Source of the DNA: Ruminococcus sp. 210702-SL.1.03
Lineage (GTDB): Bacteria > Bacillota > Clostridia > Oscillospirales > Ruminococcaceae
Assembly (NCBI RefSeq): GCF_020559915.1
Contig: NZ_JAJCLZ010000001.1
Span: 62,001 to 126,000, forward strand
Reading direction: 5' to 3'
DNA: 64,000 nucleotides
The notes below the pieces were generated by a model. It worked only from the letters and a program-made list of their open reading frames with translations, ran no database searches and was not told the DNA's origin. Positions 16,205 to 25,849 of the stretch are shown here, in pieces; positions within the stretch are counted from its first letter, which is position 1, and the number at the start of each line of letters is the position of its first letter. A program made the position numbers and the translations under genes.

Positions 16205-17032
16205 ATGAAGATATACATAGACGTGCTTGTGATAACGAACGCGCTCATCAGTCTGATATATTTGCAGTGCATAAGCAGGATAGTGCACCAGAAGATACCT
16301 GCGCTGCGGGAAGCCGCCGCCTGCGCTTTCGGCGGGGCGGGGTCGCTCATCGCGATGATACATACAAACAGCTTCGGCGGGGCGCTGGGGGTGACGCTCG
16401 GGAAGCTTGCGGTTATCTCGGCGGTGATAATAGCGGCTTACCTGCCCGAAAACTTTTCGGCGTTTATAAAGCGGCTGTTTTTATACGGGCTTATGGAGGT
16501 GATATTCGGCGGGTGCTGCTTTATGCTGATAAACCTAACGCACAGCAGGATAATGTATATGAGAAATTACGTCATGTACTTCGACATATCGCTGCTGGAC
16601 ATAGGGATATGCTCGGCTATGCTGTACGTTATGATAGTGATATACGAAACAGTACAGCGGCGGAAAGCGGCGGCGCACAAAAAATACCGCGCGCGGTACA
16701 CACTCGGCAGATACGAGATAACGCTGCCCGCCATCGCGGACACGGGCAACTGCCTGAGCGACAGCTTTACGGGGCAGCCGGTAGTGATATTCCGCTCAGA
16801 CGATATGTACAGGCAGTACGAGCTTGACATACCCGAAAGAATGAGCTTTTACGGCTTTCACCCTATACCGTACAATACAGTCGGCGGCGAGGGACTGGTA
16901 TACGTCACGAGCAAGGGCGAGGTCACTATAAGCTGCGGAAAAAGCATGAAGCGGGTGCTCTGCTGCGTAGGGATAATCGCGAGCGGCGAGCGCAGCCAAT
17001 GCGCTGTATTCAACCCATGTTTACTTACCTGA
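16205..17032 (+). CDS. spoIIGA: Sporulation sigma-E factor-processing peptidase SpoIIGA
   Basis: SpoIIGA is a membrane aspartyl protease that removes the pro-sequence from pro-sigma-E in the mother cell after signalling from the forespore. The 275-residue protein has five or so membrane helices in the first ~150 residues. A soluble protease domain follows, with the catalytic Asp179 in ADTGNCLSD, equivalent to Asp183 of Bacillus subtilis. The sigE gene follows 16 bases downstream, the standard arrangement. It is slightly shorter than Bacillus SpoIIGA (about 309). Confidence 0.95.
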   Translation: MKIYIDVLVITNALISLIYLQCISRIVHQKIPALREAAACAFGGAGSLIAMIHTNSFGGALGVTLGKLAVISAVIIAAYLPENFSAFIKRLFLYGLMEVIFGGCCFMLINLTHSRIMYMRNYVMYFDISLLDIGICSAMLYVMIVIYETVQRRKAAAHKKYRARYTLGRYEITLPAIADTGNCLSDSFTGQPVVIFRSDDMYRQYELDIPERMSFYGFHPIPYNTVGGEGLVYVTSKGEVTISCGKSMKRVLCCVGIIASGERSQCAVFNPCLLT

Positions 17033-17048
17033 AAGGAGAAGAGCGAGA

Positions 17049-17765
17049 ATGACTAAACTCACAAAAAAGCTGGCGGCGCTGATAGCGAAGATATTCCGCG
17101 ATGAGGGCGTGCGCGAGGAGGTGCTATACATCGGCGGAGCGGAACAGCTGCCGCCGCCGCTGACGCGCGAGGAGGAGCAGGCGACTTTTGAGCTGATGAA
17201 AACGAACGAAACGGAGGCGCGGGAGAAACTGATAGTGCACAATCTGCGGCTGGTAGTATACATATCGAAAAAATTCGAGTCGCCGTCAGCGGGGCTGGAA
17301 GACCTTATATCTATCGGAACGATCGGGCTGATAAAGGCGGTAAGGACTTTCTGTCCCGAGAAAAACATAAAGCTGGCGACGTACGCTTCGCGGTGCATAG
17401 AGAACGAGATACTGATGTACCTGCGAAAAGCTTCGCAGCAGCGCAACGAGATCTCGATAGACGAGCCGCTGAACACCGACTGGGACGGCAACGAGCTGCT
17501 GCTGTCAGACATAATAAGCTCAGACGAGGAATCGGCGGCGGACAAGCTGAAACAGCGGTGCGAACGTGAGGCGCTGATGGCGGAGATAGAGAAGCTTTCA
17601 GACCGCGAGCGGCAGATAATGGAGCTGCGTTTCGGGCTGAAAAACGGCAAGGAGCTGACGCAGAAAGAGGTGGCGGACAGGATAGGCATATCGCAGTCAT
17701 ACATATCTCGGCTGGAAAAGAAGATAATCAAGAACATAAAGAAAAATCTGGAAGCGTACTGCTGA
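17049..17765 (+). CDS. sigE: RNA polymerase sporulation sigma factor SigE (precursor)
   Basis: This is the 238-residue early mother-cell sigma factor. The amphipathic pro-sequence (about 1-26) precedes YIGGAEQLPPPL, the usual processing region, so cleavage by SpoIIGA near Tyr27 is expected. Regions 2 and 4 are intact: VHNLRLVVYISKKFE, LISIGTIGLIKAVRTF, KLATYASRCIENEILMYLR and the C-terminal ELTQKEVADRIGISQSYISR helix-turn-helix. The gene is co-transcribed with spoIIGA. The sigG gene, often next to sigE, is not here. Its product would read the candidate sigma-E promoter before sipL. Confidence 0.95.
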   Translation: MTKLTKKLAALIAKIFRDEGVREEVLYIGGAEQLPPPLTREEEQATFELMKTNETEAREKLIVHNLRLVVYISKKFESPSAGLEDLISIGTIGLIKAVRTFCPEKNIKLATYASRCIENEILMYLRKASQQRNEISIDEPLNTDWDGNELLLSDIISSDEESAADKLKQRCEREALMAEIEKLSDRERQIMELRFGLKNGKELTQKEVADRIGISQSYISRLEKKIIKNIKKNLEAYC

Positions 17766-17814
17766 GGACAAATGTTAAAAAAGTGTAAAATTTATTTGCG
17801 TAAAAGCAGCACGC

Positions 17815-17843
17815 TTGACAACGGGTGATGGGTGTGCTATAAT
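17815..17843 (+). promoter_or_regulatory. Consensus sigma-A promoter of rplU-prp-rpmA
   Basis: A perfect TTGACA (17815-17820), 17-base spacer, TATAAT (17838-17843). The transcript start near 17850 leaves a leader of about 90 nt. Confidence 0.85.
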
Positions 17844-17859
17844 ATATAAGCCGCATGTT

Positions 17860-17901
17860 TTCGGTAACGGATAAGCTATGCCTATTTGAGCATACACCGA
17901 A
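17860..17901 (+). promoter_or_regulatory. Structured 5' leader, probable ribosomal protein L21 leader
   Basis: An outer stem TTCGGT/ACCGAA (17860-17865 with 17896-17901) encloses an inner stem TATGC/GCATA (17877-17881 with 17890-17894). It sits between the promoter and rplU, where Firmicutes carry the L21 leader thought to mediate autoregulation. Position and structure fit. I could not compare it with the family model. Confidence 0.55.
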
Positions 17902-17938
17902 CGCAGCGAGTTTTGTATAAAGGCAGGTGTACTTAAAG

Positions 17939-18250
17939 ATGTACGCAGTAATTGAAACAGGCGGAAAGCAGTATCAGGTAAAGGCAGGCGACGAGATCTT
18001 CATCGAAAAGCTCGACGTAAACGCTGATGATACCATCACTTTCGACAAGGTTCTCGCAGTAGGCGGAGATAACGGCATAAAGGCCGGCGCTCCTTACGTT
18101 GACGGCGCTACCGTTACCGCAAAGGTAATTAAAAACGGCAAGGCTAAGAAGATCACCGTATTCACCTACAAGCCCAAGAAGAGCTGCAAGAGAAAGCTCG
18201 GTCACAGACAGCCCTACACCAAGGTCGCTATCGAAGCTATCAACGCATAA
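17939..18250 (+). CDS. rplU: 50S ribosomal protein L21
   Basis: This 103-residue protein is L21, which binds 23S rRNA in the large subunit. [18 protein letters not shown] is the characteristic N-terminus, and [19 protein letters not shown] is the conserved rRNA-binding C-terminus. The ATG at 17939 gives the family's normal start; an in-frame GTG four codons earlier overlaps the ribosome site. The stop codon overlaps the next gene's start (TAATG), which indicates coupling. Confidence 0.96.
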   Translation: MYAVIETGGKQYQVKAGDEIFIEKLDVNADDTITFDKVLAVGGDNGIKAGAPYVDGATVTAKVIKNGKAKKITVFTYKPKKSCKRKLGHRQPYTKVAIEAINA

Positions 18251-18570
18251 TGATAACGGCTGAGTTTTATCGCACAAGCGATAACAAACTTATCGGCTTC
18301 AGCGTATCAGGACACGCGGGCATGGCAGATTTCGGGCAGGATATAGCCTGCGCATCTGTAAGCTCGGCTGTGATGCTGACAGCCAACACGATAACCGAGG
18401 CATTCGGCATAAAAGCCGCTGCCGAGGCTTACGAAAACGAAATTTTACTAAAGCTGAAGGAAGACCCCCGCGGCGAGGGCGACAAGCTGATACTCGGCTT
18501 GCTGACGCACCTGTATATGCTCAAAGAGGAATTCCCAAAAGCCATCAACGTAAAGATCACTGAGAAGTGA
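18250..18570 (+). CDS. prp: Ribosomal-processing cysteine protease Prp
   Basis: Prp removes the N-terminal extension of ribosomal protein L27 in Firmicutes and related bacteria. The 106-residue sequence carries the family signature SGHAG...GQDIACASVS, with catalytic His22 and Cys34 at the same positions as in Staphylococcus aureus Prp. It lies between rplU and rpmA, its conserved site, starting on the last base of the rplU stop codon. Its substrate is encoded 34 bases downstream. Confidence 0.95.
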   Translation: MITAEFYRTSDNKLIGFSVSGHAGMADFGQDIACASVSSAVMLTANTITEAFGIKAAAEAYENEILLKLKEDPRGEGDKLILGLLTHLYMLKEEFPKAINVKITEK

Positions 18571-18604
18571 CATTTGCGTATCACACTTTTTGGAGGTGTA
18601 ATAA

Positions 18605-18886
18605 ATGATCAGAGTTTCTATGCAGTTTTTCGCTCATAAGAAAGGTATGGGTTCTACCAAGAACGGCCGTGATTCTGAGTCCAAAAGACTTGGCGTGAAG
18701 AGAGCTGACGGTCAGTTCGTACTCGCAGGCAACATCCTTGTTCGTCAGAGAGGAACTCACATCCATCCGGGTGAAAACGTTGGAAGAGGTTCCGACGATA
18801 CGCTGTTTGCAAAGGCTGACGGCGTTGTTAAATTTGAGAGAGTTGGCAAGGACCGCAAAAAGGTTTCTGTTTATCCTCAGGCATAA
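18605..18886 (+). CDS. rpmA: 50S ribosomal protein L27 with Prp-cleavable N-terminus
   Basis: The 93-residue L27 begins with a nine-residue extension ending MQFF before [15 protein letters not shown]. Cleavage after Phe9 by Prp should expose the mature N-terminus that reaches the peptidyl-transferase centre. The rest ([34 protein letters not shown]) is typical. GGAGG lies before the ATG, and a strong terminator follows at 18943. Confidence 0.96.
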   Translation: MIRVSMQFFAHKKGMGSTKNGRDSESKRLGVKRADGQFVLAGNILVRQRGTHIHPGENVGRGSDDTLFAKADGVVKFERVGKDRKKVSVYPQA

Positions 18887-18897
18887 GGCAGCACCGC
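18884..18897 (+). repeat. TAAGGCARNNCCGC repeat, copy after rpmA
   Basis: TAAGGCAGCACCGC begins with the rpmA stop codon and opens a small hairpin (GCAGC...GCTGC). It matches the ends of the MITE-like element at 59060-59257 and copies at 32995 and 41879. Confidence 0.45.
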
Positions 18898-18942
18898 TCG
18901 GCGGCTGCACCCGCTGCGCGATATTGACTTAATACAAATTAT

Positions 18943-18973
18943 ACCCCGAGCCAACAAAGCTTGGGGTTTTTTT
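18943..18973 (+). terminator. Terminator of the rplU-prp-rpmA operon
   Basis: An 8-bp stem with one G-T pair (CCCCGAGC / GCTTGGGG) is followed by seven T. Confidence 0.88.
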
Positions 18974-19020
18974 GCAGAAAAAAGACTTACAAAAGCAGAT
19001 ATAGACAAAAATAAAAAATT

Positions 19021-19773
19021 ATGAAACACTTACACAATTTATGCCAATACTTTGTTAAAGACAGCGGCGCGCATTTCACATACAATATCGGAGTAGGATT
19101 TATGCGCGCGGGGCTGATAATGCTGGCGATAACGATAGTTCTGGGGCTTTTCGCGGTGGTACAGCCAAACAGAACGCTAGACTACGTTGACTCGGTAAAA
19201 GCCGAAGTGACAGACGCGAACGTCAGCGAACACACGACCCACACACGCGGACACCGCAGAACGTACCTAGTATACACGGTATCTTTCAGCGGCAGTTTTT
19301 CAAACGGCGACAAGTTCACGCACAAGCAGTATGCTGACAAAGAGCTTTACAAAATGTACAGCAGACTGGTCAAACGCGGCGAAAAGAGCTACACGCTTTA
19401 CAAGTCGCGCTCGGGCGGCGGGTACTACATCACCGAAAAGAAGGGGTACGCGGCGGCTAAGGAATACCGAAAAGCCGTACCCGGCGTTACGGAGGGGCTT
19501 TCATCCATGGCGGCGGTCGGCGCGCTGATAGTAACTACGGTGCTTTTTTCCATCGGCATGAGAGAGATAAAGATCGCGATGAAATATCCGCGAACTGACG
19601 TGCCTTACGACACCACCGATCTGACGGTGAAAGACGACACCGACGAGCTGCTGAACGAATTTGACGAAGCGTACAAAGTATTCATGGAGCGCAAGAAGAT
19701 GGGGCTGGACGCGAGCGCGCCGGCTGCGCCCCGACTGGCAAAGAACGACAGCAATAAGCAGAACGGCAATTGA
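19021..19773 (+). CDS. Two-helix membrane protein, function unknown
   Basis: The 250-residue protein has hydrophobic helices at about 27-47 and 159-182. They enclose a ~110-residue, probably extracytoplasmic, domain with paired Tyr/Ser-rich strands (RRTYLVYTVSFSGSFSNGDKF). A charged cytoplasmic tail follows. This resembles DUF3592-like envelope proteins, but I would not assign it. No Shine-Dalgarno is visible before the ATG (A-rich leader only), so initiation may be weak. It lies between the rpmA terminator and obg, about 31 bases before obg, and could be co-transcribed with it. Confidence 0.65.
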   Translation: MKHLHNLCQYFVKDSGAHFTYNIGVGFMRAGLIMLAITIVLGLFAVVQPNRTLDYVDSVKAEVTDANVSEHTTHTRGHRRTYLVYTVSFSGSFSNGDKFTHKQYADKELYKMYSRLVKRGEKSYTLYKSRSGGGYYITEKKGYAAAKEYRKAVPGVTEGLSSMAAVGALIVTTVLFSIGMREIKIAMKYPRTDVPYDTTDLTVKDDTDELLNEFDEAYKVFMERKKMGLDASAPAAPRLAKNDSNKQNGN

Positions 19774-19804
19774 TATTACTACGAGATGAAAGGATAAATG
19801 ATAA

Positions 19805-21082
<1,278 letters not shown>

Positions 21083-21091
21083 AAACGGGAG

Positions 21092-21511
21092 ATGAAAGCA
21101 TTGACGGAACTGAACAAGACGCTTTCACACGCTGAGGCTGTACAGTATTCGCCGCTGACGCTTGCATTTTTCGGCGACAGCGTATACGAAGAGCTGGTAC
21201 GCAGCGAGCTGATACTTACGGCGAATATGCCAGCGAGAAAGCTGCACACGCACGCGGTAAAGCTGGTGTGCGCCTCATATCAGGCAAGGGCGGCGCACTA
21301 CCTCTGCGAAAATGCCTTTGACGAACAGGAGGAGTACATCTACAAGCGCGGGCGCAACGCGAACGGCATCAACGCGCCAAAAAGCTCTACGAACGCCGAC
21401 TACCGCGCCGCCACGGGGCTGGAAGCGGTATTCGGATATTTAGCGCTCACAGGCAGGCGGCAGCGCTGCGGCGAGCTTTATGAGATCATAAGAAATAACA
21501 TCAAGGAGTGA
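21092..21511 (+). CDS. mrnC: Mini-ribonuclease III, 23S rRNA maturation nuclease
   Basis: Mini-III trims the ends of 23S rRNA precursors and is an RNase III catalytic domain without a dsRNA-binding domain. The 139-residue protein has the metal-binding helix FFGDSVYEELVR (Asp29) and the second helix GLEAVFGYLALTG. The ribosome site GGGAG abuts the ATG at 21092, whereas it lies 9 bases before an in-frame TTG at 21101. The true start may therefore be TTG, giving MTELNKTLSHAEA. The gene is 10 bases after obg and 7 before yebC, so it is co-transcribed. Confidence 0.88.
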   Translation: MKALTELNKTLSHAEAVQYSPLTLAFFGDSVYEELVRSELILTANMPARKLHTHAVKLVCASYQARAAHYLCENAFDEQEEYIYKRGRNANGINAPKSSTNADYRAATGLEAVFGYLALTGRRQRCGELYEIIRNNIKE

Positions 21512-21517
21512 AAATAA

Positions 21518-22261
21518 ATGTCAGGACATTCAAAATGGGCAAACATCAAGAGAAAGAAAGAGGCTAACGACGCCGTAAAGGGCAAGATCTTTACCAAGAT
21601 AGGCAGAGAGATCTCGGTAGTAGTAAAGCAGGGCGGACCCGACCCCGCTAACAACGCGAAGCTCGCGAACCTCATCGCTAAGGCTAAGTCGAACAACATA
21701 CCCAACGACAACATCGACAGAATAATCAAGAAGGCTGCGGGCGACGGCGACAAGAACAACTACGAAGAGATGGTATACGAGGGCTACGGCCCCGGCGGAG
21801 TAGCTGTAATAGTAGAATGCCTTACCGACAACAAGAACCGCACCGCGGGCGATGTGCGCCACTATTTCGACAAGTTCGGCGGAAACATGGGCACCAGCGG
21901 CTGCGTATCGTTCATGTTCACCAAAAAGGGCACTGTGCTGCTGGAGAACAACGGCGCGGACGAGGACAAGGTGATGGAAGACTGCTTTGAGGCAGGCGCG
22001 GACGACTTTAACGTAGAGGAAGAGATCATAGAAGTAAGCTGCCAGCCGAACGACGTTACTGCGGTAAGCGAAGCGCTGAAAGGCATGGGCTACAGCATAA
22101 TGTCTGCCGAGAGCGAAATGGTACCCTCTACCTACACCACTCTTACCGACGAAAAGCAGCTCAAGATGATGGGTCTGCTGCTGGACAACCTCGAGGAAAA
22201 CGACGACGTACAGAACGTTTACCACAACTGGAATATGCCCGAGGAGGAAGAAGAGGACTAA
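21518..22261 (+). CDS. yebC: YebC/PmpR-family protein (TACO1-like)
   Basis: The 247-residue protein starts with the family hallmark SGHSKWANIKRKKEANDAVK and has the three-domain YebC layout (FTKIGREISVVVKQGG; YEGYGPGGVAVIVECLTDN). Members were named as DNA-binding regulators, and more recent work links them to translation of proline stretches. The acidic C-terminus EEEEED is usual. It is the last gene of the obg-mrnC-yebC set before a strong terminator. Confidence 0.93.
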   Translation: MSGHSKWANIKRKKEANDAVKGKIFTKIGREISVVVKQGGPDPANNAKLANLIAKAKSNNIPNDNIDRIIKKAAGDGDKNNYEEMVYEGYGPGGVAVIVECLTDNKNRTAGDVRHYFDKFGGNMGTSGCVSFMFTKKGTVLLENNGADEDKVMEDCFEAGADDFNVEEEIIEVSCQPNDVTAVSEALKGMGYSIMSAESEMVPSTYTTLTDEKQLKMMGLLLDNLEENDDVQNVYHNWNMPEEEEED

Positions 22262-22287
22262 TATATCCGGCACTTATAAAGCTGAAA

Positions 22288-22325
22288 TACGGAGCACTCC
22301 CCTAATGAAATGCTCCGTTTTTTAG
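22288..22325 (+). terminator. Terminator after yebC
   Basis: An 8-bp stem (ACGGAGCA / TGCTCCGT) is followed by a T-run. Confidence 0.87.
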
Positions 22326-22429
22326 TATTTGCGGCGCTTTGATGTTACAGAAATATGAATTAACATTGGAAAATGCTGATTCCAACAACAAATTTGTAAT
22401 AAAGGCTGACGAATTTGTGAAAAATATCG

Positions 22430-22459
22430 TTGACAAGAGCGCTGAAAAAGTGGTATGAT
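22430..22459 (+). promoter_or_regulatory. Sigma-A promoter of the livJ-like gene
   Basis: TTGACA (22430-22435), 18 bases, TATGAT (22454-22459); the transcript would start about 45 bases before the ATG. Confidence 0.65.
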
Positions 22460-22509
22460 ATAGTTCAAATAAGAAAAACGCCAAAGGCGGTCAAAAAGGA
22501 GTAATTTAT

Positions 22510-23670
22510 ATGAAAAGCATCAAGAAAATACTTGCGCTGACGGTAGCTGCGGCGCTTTCGGTATCCTGCTTTGCGGGCTGCGGAAAGAAAGCTAAAGGCG
22601 ACACGATAGTAATAGGCAGCAGCGGCCCTCTTACAGGCGACAACGCGCAGTACGGCGTGGCTGTAAAGAACGCGGCTGAGCTGGCAGTAAAAAAAGTAAA
22701 CGATGACGGCGGAATAAACGGCATAAAGCTTTCGCTGGTATTCGAGGACGACGAAGCTGACCCGGGCGACAAGGCGGTAAACGCTTACAACGCGCTGAAA
22801 GACAACGGTATGCAGGTAATGATGGGCACTGTAACTACAGGCTCTTGCCTTGCGGTAATTGAAAAGACCAAGCAGGACGGAATTTTCCAGATGACGCCTT
22901 CCGCTTCGGCGCAGGACGTTATCAAAAACGACAACTGCTTCCAGGTATGCTTTACCGACCCCAACCAGGGTAAAGGTTCGGCGGACTACATCGCGGACAA
23001 CAATATCGCTAAGAAGATAGCGGTAATATACGACAGCTCCGACGCTTACTCTTCGGGCATATACAATATGTTCAAGAAAGAGGCTGAAGCTAAGGGACTT
23101 GATATAGTAGCCGAGCAGTCTTTCACCAAGGACAGCAAGACCGACTTCTCCGCGCAGATAAACGCTGCCAAGAGCGCGGGCGCTGAGCTTATGTTCCTGC
23201 CGATATACTACCAGCAGGCATCGCTGATACTGACCCAGAGCAAATCTTTAGGCTTCAGCCCGAAATTCTTCGGCTGCGACGGACTTGACGGACTGCTGAA
23301 CATCAAGAACTTCGACACCTCGCTGGCTGAGGGGGTAATGCTGCTGACACCTTTCGCTGCAGATGCGCAGGATCAGGAAACTCAGGACTTTGTAAAGGCT
23401 TACAAAGACGCTTACGGCGAGATACCGAACCAGTTCGCTGCCGACACCTACGACGGAATCATGGTGCTGGCAGAGCTTATGAAGAAAGAAAAGATAACCA
23501 ACGAGATGGAAGCTTCTGAGATATGCGAGAAGCTGAAAAAAGCCATAACCGACCCCGACTTCTCTTACAACGGACTTACCGGCTCAAACATGAAGTGGAG
23601 CGAGGACGGCGCTGTATCGAAAGACCCGAAAGCTGTAATAATCAAGGACGGCGCTTATTCGGCACTCTAA
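22510..23670 (+). CDS. livJ: Branched-chain amino-acid-type ABC transporter substrate-binding lipoprotein
   Basis: The 386-residue protein is a type I periplasmic-binding protein. Its signal peptide ends in lipobox FAGC (lipidated Cys24) and is followed by the conserved IGSSGPLTGDNAQYG and VNDDGGINGIKLSLVFEDD. The Leu/Ile/Val family also binds other amino acids and amides, so the ligand is not certain. It has its own promoter and a strong terminator (23691-23725) before livH, which separates its expression from the membrane and ATPase genes and would let the binding protein be made in excess. Confidence 0.88.
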   Translation: MKSIKKILALTVAAALSVSCFAGCGKKAKGDTIVIGSSGPLTGDNAQYGVAVKNAAELAVKKVNDDGGINGIKLSLVFEDDEADPGDKAVNAYNALKDNGMQVMMGTVTTGSCLAVIEKTKQDGIFQMTPSASAQDVIKNDNCFQVCFTDPNQGKGSADYIADNNIAKKIAVIYDSSDAYSSGIYNMFKKEAEAKGLDIVAEQSFTKDSKTDFSAQINAAKSAGAELMFLPIYYQQASLILTQSKSLGFSPKFFGCDGLDGLLNIKNFDTSLAEGVMLLTPFAADAQDQETQDFVKAYKDAYGEIPNQFAADTYDGIMVLAELMKKEKITNEMEASEICEKLKKAITDPDFSYNGLTGSNMKWSEDGAVSKDPKAVIIKDGAYSAL

Positions 23671-23690
23671 TATTATGAGTTAAAAAAATG

Positions 23691-23725
23691 GAACCGACAA
23701 AACAAAAAATGTCGGTTCTTTTTTT
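23691..23725 (+). terminator. Terminator between livJ and livH
   Basis: A perfect 9-bp stem (GAACCGACA / TGTCGGTTC) is followed by seven T. Confidence 0.88.
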
Positions 23726-23745
23726 ATTTTATTCATCAAATTTTG

Positions 23746-23774
23746 TTGCAAAAGTGAAAGAATTATGATATAAT
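23746..23774 (+). promoter_or_regulatory. Sigma-A promoter of the livHMGF operon
   Basis: TTGCAA (23746-23751), 17 bases, TATAAT (23769-23774). The leader holds a hairpin with 6-bp arms AGGCGG (23793-23798) and CCGCCT (23816-23821) without a T-run, of unknown role. Confidence 0.7.
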
Positions 23775-23843
23775 TAAGATTATAATTACTCTAGGCGGGA
23801 CTGCAAAAAAACTGACCGCCTGCGGAAAGGACTGTTTTTCTAA

Positions 23844-24725
23844 ATGGGATTTCTAAATAACCTCATAAACGGCATAAGCTTAGGAAGCATATACGCCGTT
23901 ATAGCGCTGGGGTACACGCTGGTTTACGGCATAGCAAAAATGCTGAACTTCGCGCACGGCGACGTTATCATGGTGGGCGGCTACGTTATATTCATAGCTA
24001 TGACGTCATTCGGGCTGAACTCATGGATCTCGATACTGCTGGCGGTCATCGCCTGCACGCTGCTGGGAATCGTGATCGAGAAGGTAGCTTACAAGCCGCT
24101 GAGGCAGGCGACCTCGCTGGCGGTACTTATCACGGCTATCGGCGTAAGCTATTTCTTACAAAACATGGCGCTGCTTATATTCGGCGAAAAGCCTGTGAAC
24201 TTCACCTCGGTAGTAAATGTGCCGAGCCTAAAGCTTTTTGACGGAAAGATAGTAATATCGGGCGAAACATCGACAGCAATCGTAATTTCGATACTGATAG
24301 TAGTAGGACTTTCGCTTTTCATAAACAAGACAAAGAGCGGACGAGCGATGCTTGCGGTATCAGAAGACCGCGGCGCGGCGGAGCTTATGGGCGTAAACAT
24401 AAACCGCACCATCTCGCTGACATTTGCGATAGGCTCGGGACTGGCGGCGATAGCGGGCGCACTGCTCTGCTCGGCGTACCCGACCCTGCAAAACACCACC
24501 GGCGCGATGCCCGGCATAAAGGCATTCGTAGCGGCGGTATTCGGCGGAATAGGCTCGATACCGGGCGCTATGATCGGCGGCATACTGATAGGCATTATAG
24601 AGATACTGGGCAGAGCCTACATCTCGCCGCAGCTTGCGGACGCGATAGTTTTCGCTGTACTGATACTGGTGCTCATCATCAAGCCGACGGGCATACTTGG
24701 CAAGAAGATAAACGAAAAAGTATAA
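23844..24725 (+). CDS. livH: Branched-chain amino-acid-type ABC permease LivH
   Basis: The 293-residue inner-membrane permease has about eight hydrophobic helices. Family landmarks are the start LNNLINGISLGSIYAVIALG, GYTLVYGIAKMLNFAHGDV, and the EAA-like ATPase-contact loop GVNINRTISLTFAIGSGLAAIAG. It forms the channel with LivM. It is the first gene of livHMGF and is preceded by an AAAGGA ribosome site. Confidence 0.93.
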   Translation: MGFLNNLINGISLGSIYAVIALGYTLVYGIAKMLNFAHGDVIMVGGYVIFIAMTSFGLNSWISILLAVIACTLLGIVIEKVAYKPLRQATSLAVLITAIGVSYFLQNMALLIFGEKPVNFTSVVNVPSLKLFDGKIVISGETSTAIVISILIVVGLSLFINKTKSGRAMLAVSEDRGAAELMGVNINRTISLTFAIGSGLAAIAGALLCSAYPTLQNTTGAMPGIKAFVAAVFGGIGSIPGAMIGGILIGIIEILGRAYISPQLADAIVFAVLILVLIIKPTGILGKKINEKV

Positions 24726-24746
24726 ATCTGAAAGGATAGATATTTT

Positions 24747-25847
24747 GTGAAAAACGAAAATAAAGCCGCAAAAAAGAAGCTTGCTCCACTGACAAAAAAG
24801 AGCTTCATCACATACGCTATGGTGTTGATCGCTTTTGCGGTAATGCAGATACTCTCTTCAGGCGGATACATCTCCAGTATGCTTACGGGTCTGCTGGTGC
24901 CGCTCTGCGTTTACTCGATACTGGCAGTTTCGCTCAACCTCACGGTAGGCATACTGGGCGAGCTTAGCTTAGGTCAGGCGGGATTTATGTGCGTAGGCGC
25001 TTACACGAGCGCGGTTTTCTCGCAGCTGACTTCCGAGACCATAACCCAGCCGCTGATACGCTTCCCGCTCGCTATAATCATCGGCGGAATATTCGCGGCT
25101 ATATTCGGCATACTTATAGGCATACCTGTACTTCGACTCAACGGCGACTACCTTGCGATAGTTACGCTGGCGTTCGGCGAGATAATCAAGAACGTATTTG
25201 CGGCTATGTACGTCGGCTACGACTCAAAGGGCGTGCACATATCGCTGAAAAGCCTAAGCAATCTGAACCTTGAGAACGACGGCACGCTGCTGCTGAACGG
25301 CCCGCAGGGCATAAGCGGCACGCCGAACGACTCGACATTCCTCATCGGCGCGATAATGCTGATGCTGACGCTCATCATCGCCTACAACTTCATCAACTCG
25401 CGCACGGGCAGAGCTGTAATGTCGATAAGAGATAACGTGATAGCGGCGCAGTCGGTAGGACTGAACATCACTAAGTACAAGCTGATAACCTTTGCGCTGA
25501 CGGCATTTATTGCGGGAACGGCAGGTGCGCTGTATTCGCACAACTTCTACACGCTTCAGGCTTCAAAATTCGACTACAACCTTTCGATACTGATACTGGT
25601 ATTCGTGGTACTGGGCGGCATAGGCAACATACGCGGAAGCGTTATCGCGGCGGTGGTACTGGTACTGCTGCCCGAGATGCTGAGAGGCATAAGCAGCTAC
25701 CGTATGCTGATCTACGCGGTGATACTGATAGTAATGATGATAATAACCTCGAACGAAAAATCGAAAGCATTTATAGAGGCGAACACACAGAAATTCAAAG
25801 CGCTGTTTAAGCGCGGCAAAACTGCGGAAGCAAAGGAGGCTGAGTGA
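24747..25847 (+). CDS. livM: Branched-chain amino-acid-type ABC permease LivM
   Basis: The 366-residue second permease has a Lys-rich N-terminus, then about nine helices. LSLGQAGFMCVGAYTSAVF is typical of LivM, as is the ATPase-contact segment AAQSVGLNITKYKLITFALTA. The start is GTG at 24747, with AAAGGA about 10 bases before it. Its stop overlaps the ribosome-site region of livG. Confidence 0.93.
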   Translation: MKNENKAAKKKLAPLTKKSFITYAMVLIAFAVMQILSSGGYISSMLTGLLVPLCVYSILAVSLNLTVGILGELSLGQAGFMCVGAYTSAVFSQLTSETITQPLIRFPLAIIIGGIFAAIFGILIGIPVLRLNGDYLAIVTLAFGEIIKNVFAAMYVGYDSKGVHISLKSLSNLNLENDGTLLLNGPQGISGTPNDSTFLIGAIMLMLTLIIAYNFINSRTGRAVMSIRDNVIAAQSVGLNITKYKLITFALTAFIAGTAGALYSHNFYTLQASKFDYNLSILILVFVVLGGIGNIRGSVIAAVVLVLLPEMLRGISSYRMLIYAVILIVMMIITSNEKSKAFIEANTQKFKALFKRGKTAEAKEAE

Positions 25848-25849
25848 AA

